From positions 7,974,435-8,038,434 of the forward strand of contig CM066925.1 of the NCBI GenBank assembly GCA_033964015.1: DNA of 64,000 nucleotides, written 5' to 3'. The notes beneath the pieces are model-generated. The model had not been told where the DNA came from. It ran no database searches and saw only the letters and a program-made list of their open reading frames with translations. This DNA comes from Scolanthus callimorphus. Its lineage: Eukaryota > Cnidaria > Anthozoa > Actiniaria > Edwardsiidae. The first letter of the stretch is position 1; each line of letters begins with the position of its first letter. The position numbers were made by a program, and so were the translations under genes. Of the stretch, positions 52,934-64,000 are shown piece by piece.

Positions 52934-53280
52934 TCTTGACATACAAAACCATTTTCTAATGTAACATTTAATAGGCTTATTTATTATTGTGGTACAATTC
53001 ATAGCTTACAAAAGCTGGTTGCAGTTTTTCCGAAACCAACCAAGTTTTCCACAGCTCAAAACAAAACTGATCTCAAGTAAAATCAAACGGCAAAGTCGAT
53101 AAATAGACAACTTCAACTATAACAAGCGGCGATTTTTATTATTATTTTAGGCTTTTCAAGCACAATTCTTATATAACTAGAAGTAGAAGTCATGTTGTGT
53201 GAATGCAGAATATGTTTCGAGCCCTAGCTCATTTAAAAGAAGGAGAAATGATTTATTTTTCAATCAATGAAAATGTTTTT
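52934..53280. other. intergenic, nothing recognised
   Basis: AT-rich, no feature. Confidence 0.35.
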
Positions 53281-53287
53281 GTCTATT

Positions 53288-54482
53288 CACAGGCAGCCCA
53301 AGTATAATGGTCGTTAAAAAAAATATTCTGGCTTGGCGATATTTATAGTGTTTATGGGCTTTGTGTAAGAGTAATCGAAAAACTCGCTAAATTGCTATAA
53401 AATCGTCACTGAGTTCTGGTAAATGATGGCAAATAAAAGTAGAACACTTACATTAAGTTGTCCTGTTGTCCTTTCCTCGTCTAGAGGTGTTTAAGAGTGT
53501 TTCCGAGGGTTCCACCGGGCCCCTCTAACCAGAGGGGAAGGCTCCAAACAACAATATCGAACGGCTCGCATCGCAAACGAATTTCTTCGATAAATCGCCA
53601 CTCGATCGGCGCCCTAATCACACCAGGAGAACCGTCTTGCATATATCTTTCCTACAAAGCAGCGCTGTCTCGATTAAAACATCCGAACACGGTGAATTTC
53701 GGTATTTTTTCCGTTGAACTTCGACAAGCCAATTTCACCGACTTGCGAAGTCAGGGGCCCTTTGGCCCCAGGAAAACCGTTGCTCCAGTTACAGCGTTAT
53801 CCTAGCCAGGCCTTCTGGCTTGATAGCCAGGCCTTCTGGCTTGATAGCCAGGCCTTCTCGCTTGATAGCCAATGGGGATTGTGAACGACATGCAAATTTA
53901 GCCTGCCCCTACATGTGACAGTGACTTTTTGCAAGAAGGCCTGGCTATCAAGCCAGAAGGCCTGGCTAGGATAACGCTGTAACTGGAGCAACGGTTTTCC
54001 TGGGGCCAAAGGGCCCCTGACTTCGCAAGTCGGTGAAATTGGCTTGTCAAAGTTCAACGGAAAAAATACCGAAATTCACCGTGTTCGGATGTTTTAATCG
54101 AGACAGCGCTGCTTTGTAGGAAAGATATATGTAAGACGGTTCTCCTGGTGTGATTAGGGTTCCGATCGAGTGGCGATTTGTCGAAGAAATTCGGTCGCGA
54201 TGCGAGGCGTTCGATATTGTTGTTTGGAGCCTTCCCTCTGGTTAGAGGGGCCCGGTGGAACCCTCGGAAACACTCTTAAACGCCTCTAGACGAGGAAAGG
54301 ACAACAGGACAACTTAATGTAAGTGTTCTACTTTTATTTGCCATCATTTACCAGAACTCAGTGACGATTTTATAGCAATTTAGCGAGTTTTTCGATTACT
54401 CTTACACAAAGCCCATAAACACTATAAATATCGCCAAGCCAGAATATTTTTTTTAACGACCATTATACTTGGGCTGCCTGTG
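53288..54482. mobile_element. 1.2-kb near-perfect foldback, CACAGGC ends, 7-bp TSD
   Basis: Arms of about 550 bp (53288-53845 and 53937-54482) are almost perfect reverse complements from CACAGGCAGCCCAAGTATAA onward. GTCTATT flanks both sides (53281-53287, 54483-54489). The left arm apex has three tandem 21-bp units of AGCCAGGCCTTCTGGCTTGAT type (53804-53869). The loop is about 90 bp. Same ends and TSD length as 9916-11252. Confidence 0.9.
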
Positions 54483-54489
54483 GTCTATT

Positions 54490-55055
54490 CAACTTTCACC
54501 TTGGAAACGGAATGATCAAGCGGAAAACGAAGATCTTGCGCCCCGCTTTGATTTTATTTTAACAAAAATGAAGATAATAAGGACAGAAAAGGGAAGGTAA
54601 TTCACAGAAATTTGATAGGTCTAAAACTATATAATCAAATTGGGCGCTGCCGAACAAACGTCAAAGAAATAACTTAGTAGAAGTGACAGAAAGGGAAAAA
54701 GAAGACAACACACGAAAACGCTTACTTGCTCTTCCGGAATCCGTATCCACTGCAGAATGTTTATTATTAAAAGACTCTCCAACAGTCCGTTTGTCTTTCC
54801 AAAGTTTGGTGAAACACTGTAGAAGTGTCCATCTATAGATGGAGATATTTCAGGCAACACAGTTTCCACAGTTCTAGAACTTCTTTTTTTCTTACTCAGC
54901 AAAGTGCTTCTGTGAGAAGTTACTTTTCTTTTGAATGAATGCATTTAGTCAGGACTAAAACCTTGACAAAAACCAGAAAAACAATAGCCAAAGAACTCGG
55001 TAAAGGACTAAATGGCTCAGCGATGCCAAGAACTGAGGAGCAGCGCCCACAAGGC
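54490..55055. other. intergenic, nothing recognised
   Basis: No gene supported; a minus-strand open frame of 105 codons (54627-54944) has no recognisable domain. Confidence 0.35.
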
Positions 55056-55066
55056 GGCAAAGACAC

Positions 55067-55282
55067 AATCTCGTACCCAGAGCCGTCATCTTTTGGCCAG
55101 CGGCAAGATTCAGGCCCTGGGGGAATCCGATTTGTGAGCATGCGTGGTAGGTCAAAAACGTAACGAACTTTCATACAACAATCAAACCGGAAACCCAGAA
55201 TCTGGGTTTTAAAAAAATCGATTCCCCCAGAGCCCTGATTCTTGCCGCTGGCCAAAAGATGACGGGCTCTGGGTACGAGATT
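55067..55282. mobile_element. MULE-like hairpin MITE, 11-bp direct repeat
   Basis: AATCTCGTACCCAGAGCC at 55067 and its complement ending at 55282; arms about 62 bp. GGCAAAGACAC flanks both sides (55056-55066, 55283-55293), long enough for a 9-bp TSD plus two chance matches. Ends share CTCGTACCC with 62504-62750. Confidence 0.8.
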
Positions 55283-55645
55283 GGCAAAGACACCGCGGCA
55301 AAACGCATTTGCCATGCGCTAAAGATTCACTTCCTGTGAAATGAAAACAAAAGAAATAATCTCCATAACAAAAATATCTCGTGCTGTCTTGGAATTTTGG
55401 AAAACTTAAGCTCCAGACACAAAACTTAAGACCAAATATTGCAGAGCAGCAAGAATATGATCATATCTTTCTCTGGACTTTTGCACCTCGCACTTTAAGG
55501 CTTGCACCCGAGGCGAAAATTATGGTTTAAAGTCTAATTTTACCGTTCGCTGTTGTTATGTAGATTTTTCCAATTGTCTTTGTTTCACAGACCAGTGAAT
55601 CTTTAGCGCATGGCAAGTACGTTTTGCAGCGGTGTCGGCGGCAAA
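55283..55645. repeat. inverted repeat pair
   Basis: About 55283-55338 (CACCGCGGCAAAACG, CATGCGCTAAAGATTCAC) is inverted at about 55586-55642. The spacer is about 250 bp. It adjoins the MULE-like MITE, whose insertion appears to have split the outer part of the left arm. Confidence 0.65.
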
Positions 55646-57054
55646 TTGTTGAAGGCGATGCGTGACACCGTGACAGCACTCAGTGAGAACTGCCAACTTC
55701 CGGTTTTCTCAAAAAAGGCCTTTGACACCGGTTACATATTTTAAAAATGTTGGCTTGCGTTACACTTTCATCTGATCAGTCGACACCTCAACTTAATTGG
55801 CTCATCGATGAAAGCTCTTTTACATGCGAGGGGCATTCAACCAATCAGAACGCAGGATCCGGTATAATTGTATGATTCATACCGTTTTTTCAGGGGCGGA
55901 TTTTTGAATCTATATATTAATACCGTAAGCCAAAACGTGTACGCACTCGCTCCGCTTAGCTCTGAAGCTGTGCCGCCAAAAAAAGTTCGCAAACCTTAAG
56001 AGAAGCTGGAAATCTGGACCGTGGGCGTGTTTTTGTTGGAAAAGATTTACCCTGGGCAAAGTTCTAATTCAAGCGATTTCTTAAGCGAGGGACAAAGCCG
56101 CCATCGCCGCCATGTTGAAAATCTCCGACAGAAACTAAAAAAGAACTCAGTTCGCGCAGCCGAAAGCACCAAAGTCATTGAAACCTAAATGGTTCTCTTA
56201 CAGATTACATACAGGAATGTGCAGGGATAATTCTAACTTGAAAGATTTGAGCTGAGAAAAATTTCATTCAAGTTTCAACAAACGTACACACTACCTTGCT
56301 TCCCTCCGAGCACGCGCTAAGTCATGCTAAGTCGAAATGACACATTTACAAAACAAAGTCCGTGAAACTCATGAATAATATTCTCTAAGTATAAATCCTG
56401 ACCGCTCTATCGCAAAACGAAGGACACAATCCCGAAGAGAAGGAGGAAATCCCTCCAGTGGGCATGTTTTTGTTGGAAAAGATTCACTTTGGGCTAAGTT
56501 CTAATTCAAGCTATTTTTTAAGCGAGGGATAAAGCCGAAAAAATATAAATAATATAAACTAAAAAATTCCTAGTCCTTAGACCATTTTTACTTCACCTGT
56601 TTCTTCTCTCCCCTCACTGAGATGATAAACATACAAACAATTCCGAAGTCAAATTGCGCTTTCGATTTTCACGGGTTCTTTGACCGATTTGAGAGACGGA
56701 CACATGCACCAATCAGGGAGACCAGTGCAAAAAAAAAAAAGAAAATCCTTTTGGGCTCACTTCATTTATTTCGGCATGGCGGGACGGGGTACTCATGTTG
56801 GTGGGAGGTTATTAGTAATGTAAATCCAGCGGTTTATGGAAGGAGGAAATCATGAACCCTCCCCACATCCATATGGCCATTGTGACTTTCTTCCCGTCTT
56901 TTTAAAACAGAGAACACTTTAAGTAAAATAATTTTTCCCCTTACTCCGTGAATTTGTCACGGGCATCAGCTAGTTTACTTTAATTCCAGAAGGAAAGTTG
57001 CAAATTTGCAGTAAAGAAGACAAGACAATCGCCAAAAACTACAAGGACCAATAA
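55646..57054. other. intergenic with ~78-bp direct repeat
   Basis: GTGTTTTTGTTGGAAAAGAT...GCGAGGGACAAAGCCG (56024-56101) is repeated at 56460-56537. No gene supported. Confidence 0.5.
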
Positions 57055-57605
57055 CTATGATTTCAAATGCTGCAATATGTCTTTGTCAAGTAACCATTTC
57101 ATTGCGGTATTTCCAAATTGCCACTCCTGTTCTTCGCAACTTTGTTCCAGTGTCTTCCGGTGCACAGGTAGTATACATCAAGCTGTACCTGTAAACAAAT
57201 ATCGACAAATGTTGTTGTTGACTTCTTGAAATTCATTGCGTCTCGTAGAAGGAATTTTGTGGAAAGTGTTGACTTCTATGTACAACGCAGACATAGCGGA
57301 GCTAACAATACCAACAACGACTACACACTAGCAAATTTCGCCCATCACAATAACTCGTTTGATTTGTTAAAAAGAGCCTTCATAAGGTTGCCCATAGGCT
57401 ATGGTGGCCCATGGCTAATTCACTGGAAATCACACCCTAAAAGTAAATCATCCAATTCGCGTAAAAACATTCAAATATTCTTTGATGTGGAGAACATAAA
57501 GGGTTCTCTGCAGATTATATTAGTTAATTCATGAATTTTTCTTAAAGGTGTCAAAATAATATGGATTTTGCTGATTTAGTCATGGGCCATCTTAACCCCG
57601 GAATG
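57055..57605. repeat. segmental duplication flank, copy C
   Basis: Third copy of the block at 20740-21180 and 37980-39005: TTGCGGTATTTCCAAATTGC, CTTCGCAACTTTG, GACTTCTATGTACAACGCAG, AATATGGATTTTGCTGATTT. It directly precedes zinc-finger locus 4, as copy B precedes locus 3. Confidence 0.85.
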
Positions 57606-57676
57606 TATTTAGTTTATGTACTTTTAGTTGATTCGATGTTATGAACGTCTTACCGCATTCTTCGTATTCATGTGCT

Positions 57677-59905
<2,229 letters not shown>

Positions 59906-60186
59906 CTAAAAACGAGATAATAATAATAAGGTTAACAATTGACATTGAGGTTGACATAATAAGCAAGTTTGATGGCTTCCGGTCGAGAAACAGTTCGCTT
60001 TAAGGGGCGAGTTTCTGAACCTCTTCCAGTCTACAGAGACCTCCGTGTTGAGATAATTATTAATATGGATAGATATTTAGCTAGTAAGTACTTCAGTTTT
60101 GAATATTATTCTGATCACACACTTTGTTCATAAAATCCGCTTTCTTGCAGTGGTGAAATATCCAAGTTCGCCTAAACCAACACTGC
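59906..60186. other. intron start of locus 4 and transposon 5' side
   Basis: 59906-59965 matches the intron start of locus 3 (TTGACATAATAAGC). The rest probably belongs to the transposon below; no inverted end identified. Confidence 0.45.
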
Positions 60187-61152
60187 GTGTTTTATGATAG
60201 AGAAAGAATGCTAGACCTCTATCACGAGGTAAATAGTAAGCAAGAAATAGCAAGACAACTACGTGTGAGCCGACCGTATGTTGATAAAGTGGTGAAGCGT
60301 TACAACGAAGCCAATATTACTATCCCTGCGCCAAAAACAACGCCCGGCCCGCGAAAACTCGACACACATGCATCAGAGTTTAAAGAAGTTGAACGCCTCA
60401 TGAAACCATAGTTAGTAGTCTCCTCTACTAACTATGATGAAACCAAGTATTTATGGAAAAGAAATACAGCAGAAGCTTCTGATAGATAGGGTCTTGCACG
60501 GAAATGATATTCCGAGCATTTCACAAATAAACAAAGTGTCCCGTACCAACACCGAATGACAAGGAAACAAATAACTGTAATCCAGCGCGAATCAATGACT
60601 CCCGATGTAGCAATCAAGAGACAACTACCTCGCTGAGATAGCAAATTTTCACCCGACCCAGCCTCACTTTTTTGATGAAAGCGGGGTAATAAAAATACAA
60701 AATAGAGCATACGGAAGTTCAACTGAAGGAGAGCCTGCATTCGAGGTGCAGCGATACGCCTCCGATGCGAATTTCACAATCAACGTGCTACATTCATCAA
60801 GCGCAGTTGATTATTATAACATCCTAAATGGTCCTTCAAATTGCATGGAATTTCTTCTATTTTTCGCCGAAGCTTTGCAGCTAGAGCGCCAAGATGGAAG
60901 TGTTCTTGAACGCGGACATTGTGTGATCATGGACAATTGTGGTTCTCATCATGCACGATTTTTCGAACCTGTTTCGGAGGATATGATAGCTCAATATTGA
61001 GCGAGGCTCAGCCCCCATACTCTCCCGATTTCAATACGTGTGAGATGTGCTTTCATATTATCAAGGCTTTTCTGCGTCGCAACCAGTTACTAGCTGAGCA
61101 CGAAACCAAAATTGCAATTGCCCTATTTCACTATGACCTCATAGTTTGTTAA
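60187..61152 (+). pseudogene. Tc1/mariner-like transposase, degenerate
   Basis: Pieces of one transposase in several frames. 60187-60411 codes for a paired-type helix-turn-helix (KQEIARQLRVSRPYVDKVVKR, residues about 17-37) and ERLMKP, then a stop caused by a 28-bp palindromic insertion. The next piece (from 60437) reads KPSIYGKEIQQKLL, the second helix-turn-helix. The DDE core follows: HFFDESG at about 60660-60680 (first Asp), IMDNCGSHH at about 60926-60952 (second Asp), then a frameshift, then PPYSPDFNTCE at about 61013-61040 (the Glu). Such enzymes cut and paste DNA at TA sites. This copy has at least three lesions and cannot make an active enzyme. Confidence 0.85.
60409..60436. mobile_element. 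28-bp palindromic insertion with 9-bp direct repeat
   Basis: TAGTTAGTAG ... CTACTAACTA forms a near-perfect 28-bp hairpin exactly between two copies of ATGAAACCA (60400-60408, 60437-60445). The transposase reading continues from the first copy to the second, so this is an insertion with target duplication or an excision scar. Confidence 0.75.
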
Positions 61153-62100
61153 TATGAGCAAGATAGCTGAAACTTGGTTCAAATAAAAGTTCCATTGGAG
61201 ATGTAGGTCCTGATATTCTAGCGTACAACTTTGCTTTACATCATGAATGGCATTTTCATTATGTTCTTGGTCATTTCTAAATGCTGCTGTCCCCTTTGGC
61301 GACAATGATTCGTAGCGCTAAAACACAACAGTCATGATCAATGTTTAATCACGTTGGATATGTTTAGTGAATCAAACTGAACTACTGAACTTTTAGAAGA
61401 AAACAATTATTTTTTCTTTACAACATTAAATCCGGCAAAGCGCCGAAATGTTCTGTGTTATGTTTTAGAACACCGATAACAGTAAAAATCGTGTCGGATG
61501 CTAGCTTCTAAACTACACAGAATAAACTATAAGATTACATTTCAACGGGCAAATTTCAACGTCAACTGTAGTAAATATTTCCAGGGAATACTACACAACA
61601 GTTATGGTCAATACTCAATCACGTTGGATATGTTTTAGTGAATCAATCACTCTAAATTACACAGGTTTTAGGCTAGGCTTGTACACATTTCAACGTCAAC
61701 TGTTTTGCTTTATCTATGAGCTGATCGATATTACTATAACAACAATGTCAACAGTACAAACAGTAGTGACTCCGGGACGATATCAATAAAGTCTACTTGT
61801 TGTTGCCACATGTGGAATATAATAGTTCATCGTCTTTTGGAGGCAGTAGTGATCTTAGCTGACTATTTTGATATTGATCATGGATAATAAATTATCTCCG
61901 TCACGTAGTAAGGAGATATTGGTTTTCTACGCGTTAGCCAACGGCAAGCAACCGCTCATTGGCAGTATTTTTCCCGGCCAATGAGCCGTGTCATTTATTT
62001 CTCTTTAAATGCGGTATCGCATAGTTTGCTTTCACTCTCGCCCTGTAACAGTACCAGGCAAACTTCGGTTAATTTTGATTTTCGGTTAATTTTTATTCAT
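61153..62100. other. intergenic with direct repeat
   Basis: About 61325-61380 (GTCATGATCAATGTTTAATC, ACGTTGGATATG) is repeated at about 61589-61650. AATTTCAACGTCAACTG also occurs twice (about 61553 and 61685). Possibly two copies of a transposon end. No gene supported. Confidence 0.5.
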
Positions 62101-62102
62101 TA

Positions 62103-62342
62103 GAGCAGATTTCAGATGACCATCGTGAAAGTAAACGCAATTGTGCAATCACTAGCCAATCAGAAACAAGAGTAATTACAACTTACTGCTGAATGGTTTC
62201 CAGCCCAGCCAATCAGGAGCCGAACCAATTGGCTAGAAATTCCTTGCTTGTAATTAGTTCGCAATTTGATTGGTTGATAGAAATAAGCAGCCAATGAGAA
62301 AGCAAACCAATTGCAAACACGACGGTCATCTGAAATCCGCTC
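62103..62342. mobile_element. 240-bp MITE, TA TSD
   Basis: GAGCAGATTTCAGATGACCA at 62103 and its near complement ending CTGAAATCCGCTC at 62342, with TA on both sides. Interior AACCAATTG and AGCCAATCAG words in both orientations. Confidence 0.82.
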
Positions 62343-62503
62343 TATATTCTACTATCGATGTCAAGGTAGTCTTTTAAACTCCCATTGGTTTTCCCTTTTC
62401 CTATACATCATTTCTCATATGTTAATTTATGGCGTTTTTCAATTTTAGTACTGGGAGTATGGTCACCTTGCTGCGAACTGCCAGAAACCAGCCCCTCCTG
62501 CTC

Positions 62504-62750
62504 CAGACTCGTACCCGTCGCTAGGTCGTCAAATGACTGCTTTGCTGCTCTCTAGTAGAAAAGTCGAGGAACGCAGGGGATTATGGGAAGGATTAGCGCG
62601 GCGCGCAATGCATTGTGGGAAGGTTTCGCAAGGCGCGCAATGGATTGTGGACCGGGTCTAATCCTTCCCATAATCCCATGCGTTCCTCGACTTTTCTACT
62701 AGAGAGCAGCAAAGCAGTCATTTGACGACCTAGCGACGGGTACGAGTCTG
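62504..62750. mobile_element. MULE-like hairpin MITE, exact 9-bp TSD
   Basis: CAGACTCGTACCCGTCGCTA at 62504 and its complement ending GGGTACGAGTCTG at 62750; arms about 95 bp. CTCCTGCTC flanks both sides (62495-62503, 62751-62759). Confidence 0.88.
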
Positions 62751-62773
62751 CTCCTGCTCGCAAATGACTAGAC

Positions 62774-63157
62774 GTGGATGACGCTTACAATGAGGATTTA
62801 CAGCTAAGTGATGATGTTGATATTGACCCATCTGTTTGCTCAAGTGCTAAGATTTCTGAATTTTTCGAACTTGAACCATCTGTGAAGGGCGGGCTCATTA
62901 ACGCTATTCAGTTCTGGCAAGACACCCTTAACGACCCATCATTCGTATTAGATATGATCAAAGACGGATATGGGCTCCCCTTCTTAGAAGTTCTCCCTCC
63001 TTGTTTCCTACGGAATAATCGATCGTCTTTGCGTAATCCAGACTTTGTGGAACAAGCTATATGTGAATTACTGGCTAATAACTGTGTTAAAGAGCACCAG
63101 TCTCCGCCTCGCTGTGTAAATCCTTTGACTGTCGCCGAGGGGAACAAATTAAGTTAG
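62774..63157 (+). pseudogene. DIRS-like retroelement reverse-transcriptase N-terminal fragment
   Basis: About 127 residues, acidic at the start, then VLDMIKDGYGLPFLEVLPPC, NNRSSLRNPDFVEQAICELL, NCVKEHQSPPRCVNPLTV. This matches the lead-in to the reverse transcriptase of DIRS/tyrosine-recombinase retroelements as I remember them from cnidarians and vertebrates. The frame stops at GNKLS, just where the first RT motif should begin, and the stop lies at the edge of the 63159-63257 hairpin. No RT, RNase H or recombinase follows in this window. A 5' fragment only. Confidence 0.65.
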
Positions 63158-63158
63158 A

Positions 63159-63257
63159 GTTAATTACCGAGATTCGAGGCAATAACCCCAATACATCCCA
63201 AGGGCCGTAGGCCCGAGGGATGTATTGGGGTTATTGCCGAGAATCGAGGTAATTAAC
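63159..63257. mobile_element. 99-bp hairpin at the break of the retroelement frame
   Basis: GTTAATTACCGAGATTCGAG and its complement form arms of about 42 bp (63159-63200, 63216-63257) with a 15-base loop. Arms differ at one or two positions. It lies immediately after the retroelement fragment and may have truncated it. Confidence 0.8.
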
Positions 63258-64000
63258 GGACTTAGTTTACAGTTGACAAGGTTTTCAGAAAACAGGGACA
63301 AATGAAATGCATTCTTCTCATTGAATTTAACAGTTTTGAAAAGGAGTACAGTTTACAATTGAAAAAGATAGCGGATTCCAATAGGAACTATTGTTAGTTA
63401 TTTAGCTGCTTTCATAGAAGTGGGTTCCCCAGAGAAACTCATTGCAATTAATTTTTACCATGCACAATAAAGTTGTGATGCTGAAGAAAATGAATGACAA
63501 CATTTATTCAACTATGATTGACAAAGGTTTCCAAACACGAATTACGTCTTTTGTTTTCGTACAACAGCCAGTCCAATCAATCAAGCGGCCTTTTGTAAAA
63601 GCGCAACTCATTAAAGCGCTGTTATTTTGGTCGGTACGTAGCTGCGTAAAGCTCCTCTCTGGTTGGATAATACAACAATACCCTACCTCAACACAAAGAA
63701 CGAGGATAATAGACTACAGACAAAAGAACTCCTTTGTAGAACGAAAATAATAGAGACAAAAGCAACTACGTCCTTACTGGTTATTTTCATTTGTACCACG
63801 CCCTGACAGCTTACAGCTTCTACAGCTCAATTTGCATAACGTTCTGTCTAGCAAAACGGATGGAACTGATTCAAGATGGAGAAACTGAAGGCAAGTTTCA
63901 GGTATTTTGCGCTCGTTGGTTGCTCTCTACGATTAGATATGCAATTAACTTGGGCATGATTTTATCTGTATTTTCAGGTTTACGTCTTAAACACACTCTA
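63258..64000. other. unassigned to window end
   Basis: A plus-strand frame of 102 codons (63442-63750) shows no domain and low-complexity N-terminal composition. No repeat or RNA recognised. Confidence 0.35.

Noticed and set aside
53497..54057. Open frames at 53497-53805 (plus) and 53797-54057 (minus)
   Set aside because: Mirror products of the 53288-54482 palindrome with no domain.
54627..54944. 105-codon minus-strand frame with a hydrophobic tail
   Set aside because: The possible membrane segment near the C-terminus is isolated; no start context, splice sites or homology recognised.
60432..60740. 102-codon minus-strand frame across the transposase
   Set aside because: Antisense shadow of the Tc1/mariner-like transposase region.
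63442..63750. 102-codon plus-strand frame near the window end
   Set aside because: No recognisable domain, Lys/Met-rich start and AT-rich composition; chance frame is more likely.

Overview
The window looks like nuclear DNA of an invertebrate animal. It is AT-rich and intron-bearing, with polydactyl C2H2 zinc-finger genes, Pol III genes, a tRNA-derived SINE and very many foldback/MITE-type DNA transposons. The transposon ends, the poly-C/poly-G elements and the acidic leader of the zinc-finger proteins are most like anthozoan cnidarians (corals, sea anemones). That assignment is a guess from style, not from a database match. There is no sign of bacterial gene organisation.

Genes. Four C2H2 zinc-finger loci lie on the minus strand: 7839-9113, 27127-28532, 39671-41733 and 57677-59905. 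The last three are close paralogues. They share a splice acceptor, an acidic leader, a finger array and a decayed-finger 3' end. Each carries at least one single-base deletion relative to the others, between leader and array or inside the array. Eighteen tRNA-Trp(CCA) loci lie on the plus strand: a tandem array of 11 (18105-19668), a second of 6 (34888-35710) and a singleton (51730-51801). About half keep a perfect cloverleaf. The remaining coding matter is transposon-derived: a nuclease-like domain fragment in the loop of a giant foldback (2243-2746), a broken Tc1/mariner-like transposase (60187-61152) and a DIRS-like reverse-transcriptase N-terminal fragment (62774-63157).

Layout. 0-5 kb: two foldback elements. 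5-9.6 kb: minisatellite, CAGCTGTTTCAG MITE, zinc-finger locus 1. 9.6-18 kb: foldbacks, a 6-bp-TSD element, TTAA elements and a hAT-like element with an exact 8-bp TSD. 18-21 kb: tRNA array 1 and its flank. 21.5-24.6 kb: a TTAA element holding two further hairpins. 25-26.3 kb: tandem repeats and a mosaic of four minisatellites. 27-28.5 kb: zinc-finger locus 2. 28.5-34.8 kb: mostly unassigned DNA with dispersed repeats. 34.9-39 kb: tRNA array 2 and a duplicated flank leading into zinc-finger locus 3. 41.9-48 kb: a three-level nest of foldbacks and another foldback. 48-55.3 kb: SINE, motif-dense elements, two Harbinger-like MITEs, the lone tRNA-Trp, a 1.2-kb near-perfect hairpin and a MULE-like MITE. 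57-60 kb: third copy of the duplicated flank and zinc-finger locus 4. 60-64 kb: transposase and retroelement relics with MITEs.

How it fits together. The tRNA arrays, a roughly 3-4 kb flank and the zinc-finger genes appear to have been copied as linked segments, then filled by transposons. Many non-autonomous elements share one architecture: a unique inverted end followed by dense iterations of one short word (ATCGATA, AATCGAAC, AAATTATGCT, ACCGGTT, GGTGCGGGTAAAA, TATTATCGGCCAC). The zinc-finger arrays are correspondingly homogenised, with fingers repeated nearly unchanged or alternating in two types, which would suit iterated DNA targets. That zinc fingers and transposons are matched here is inference only.
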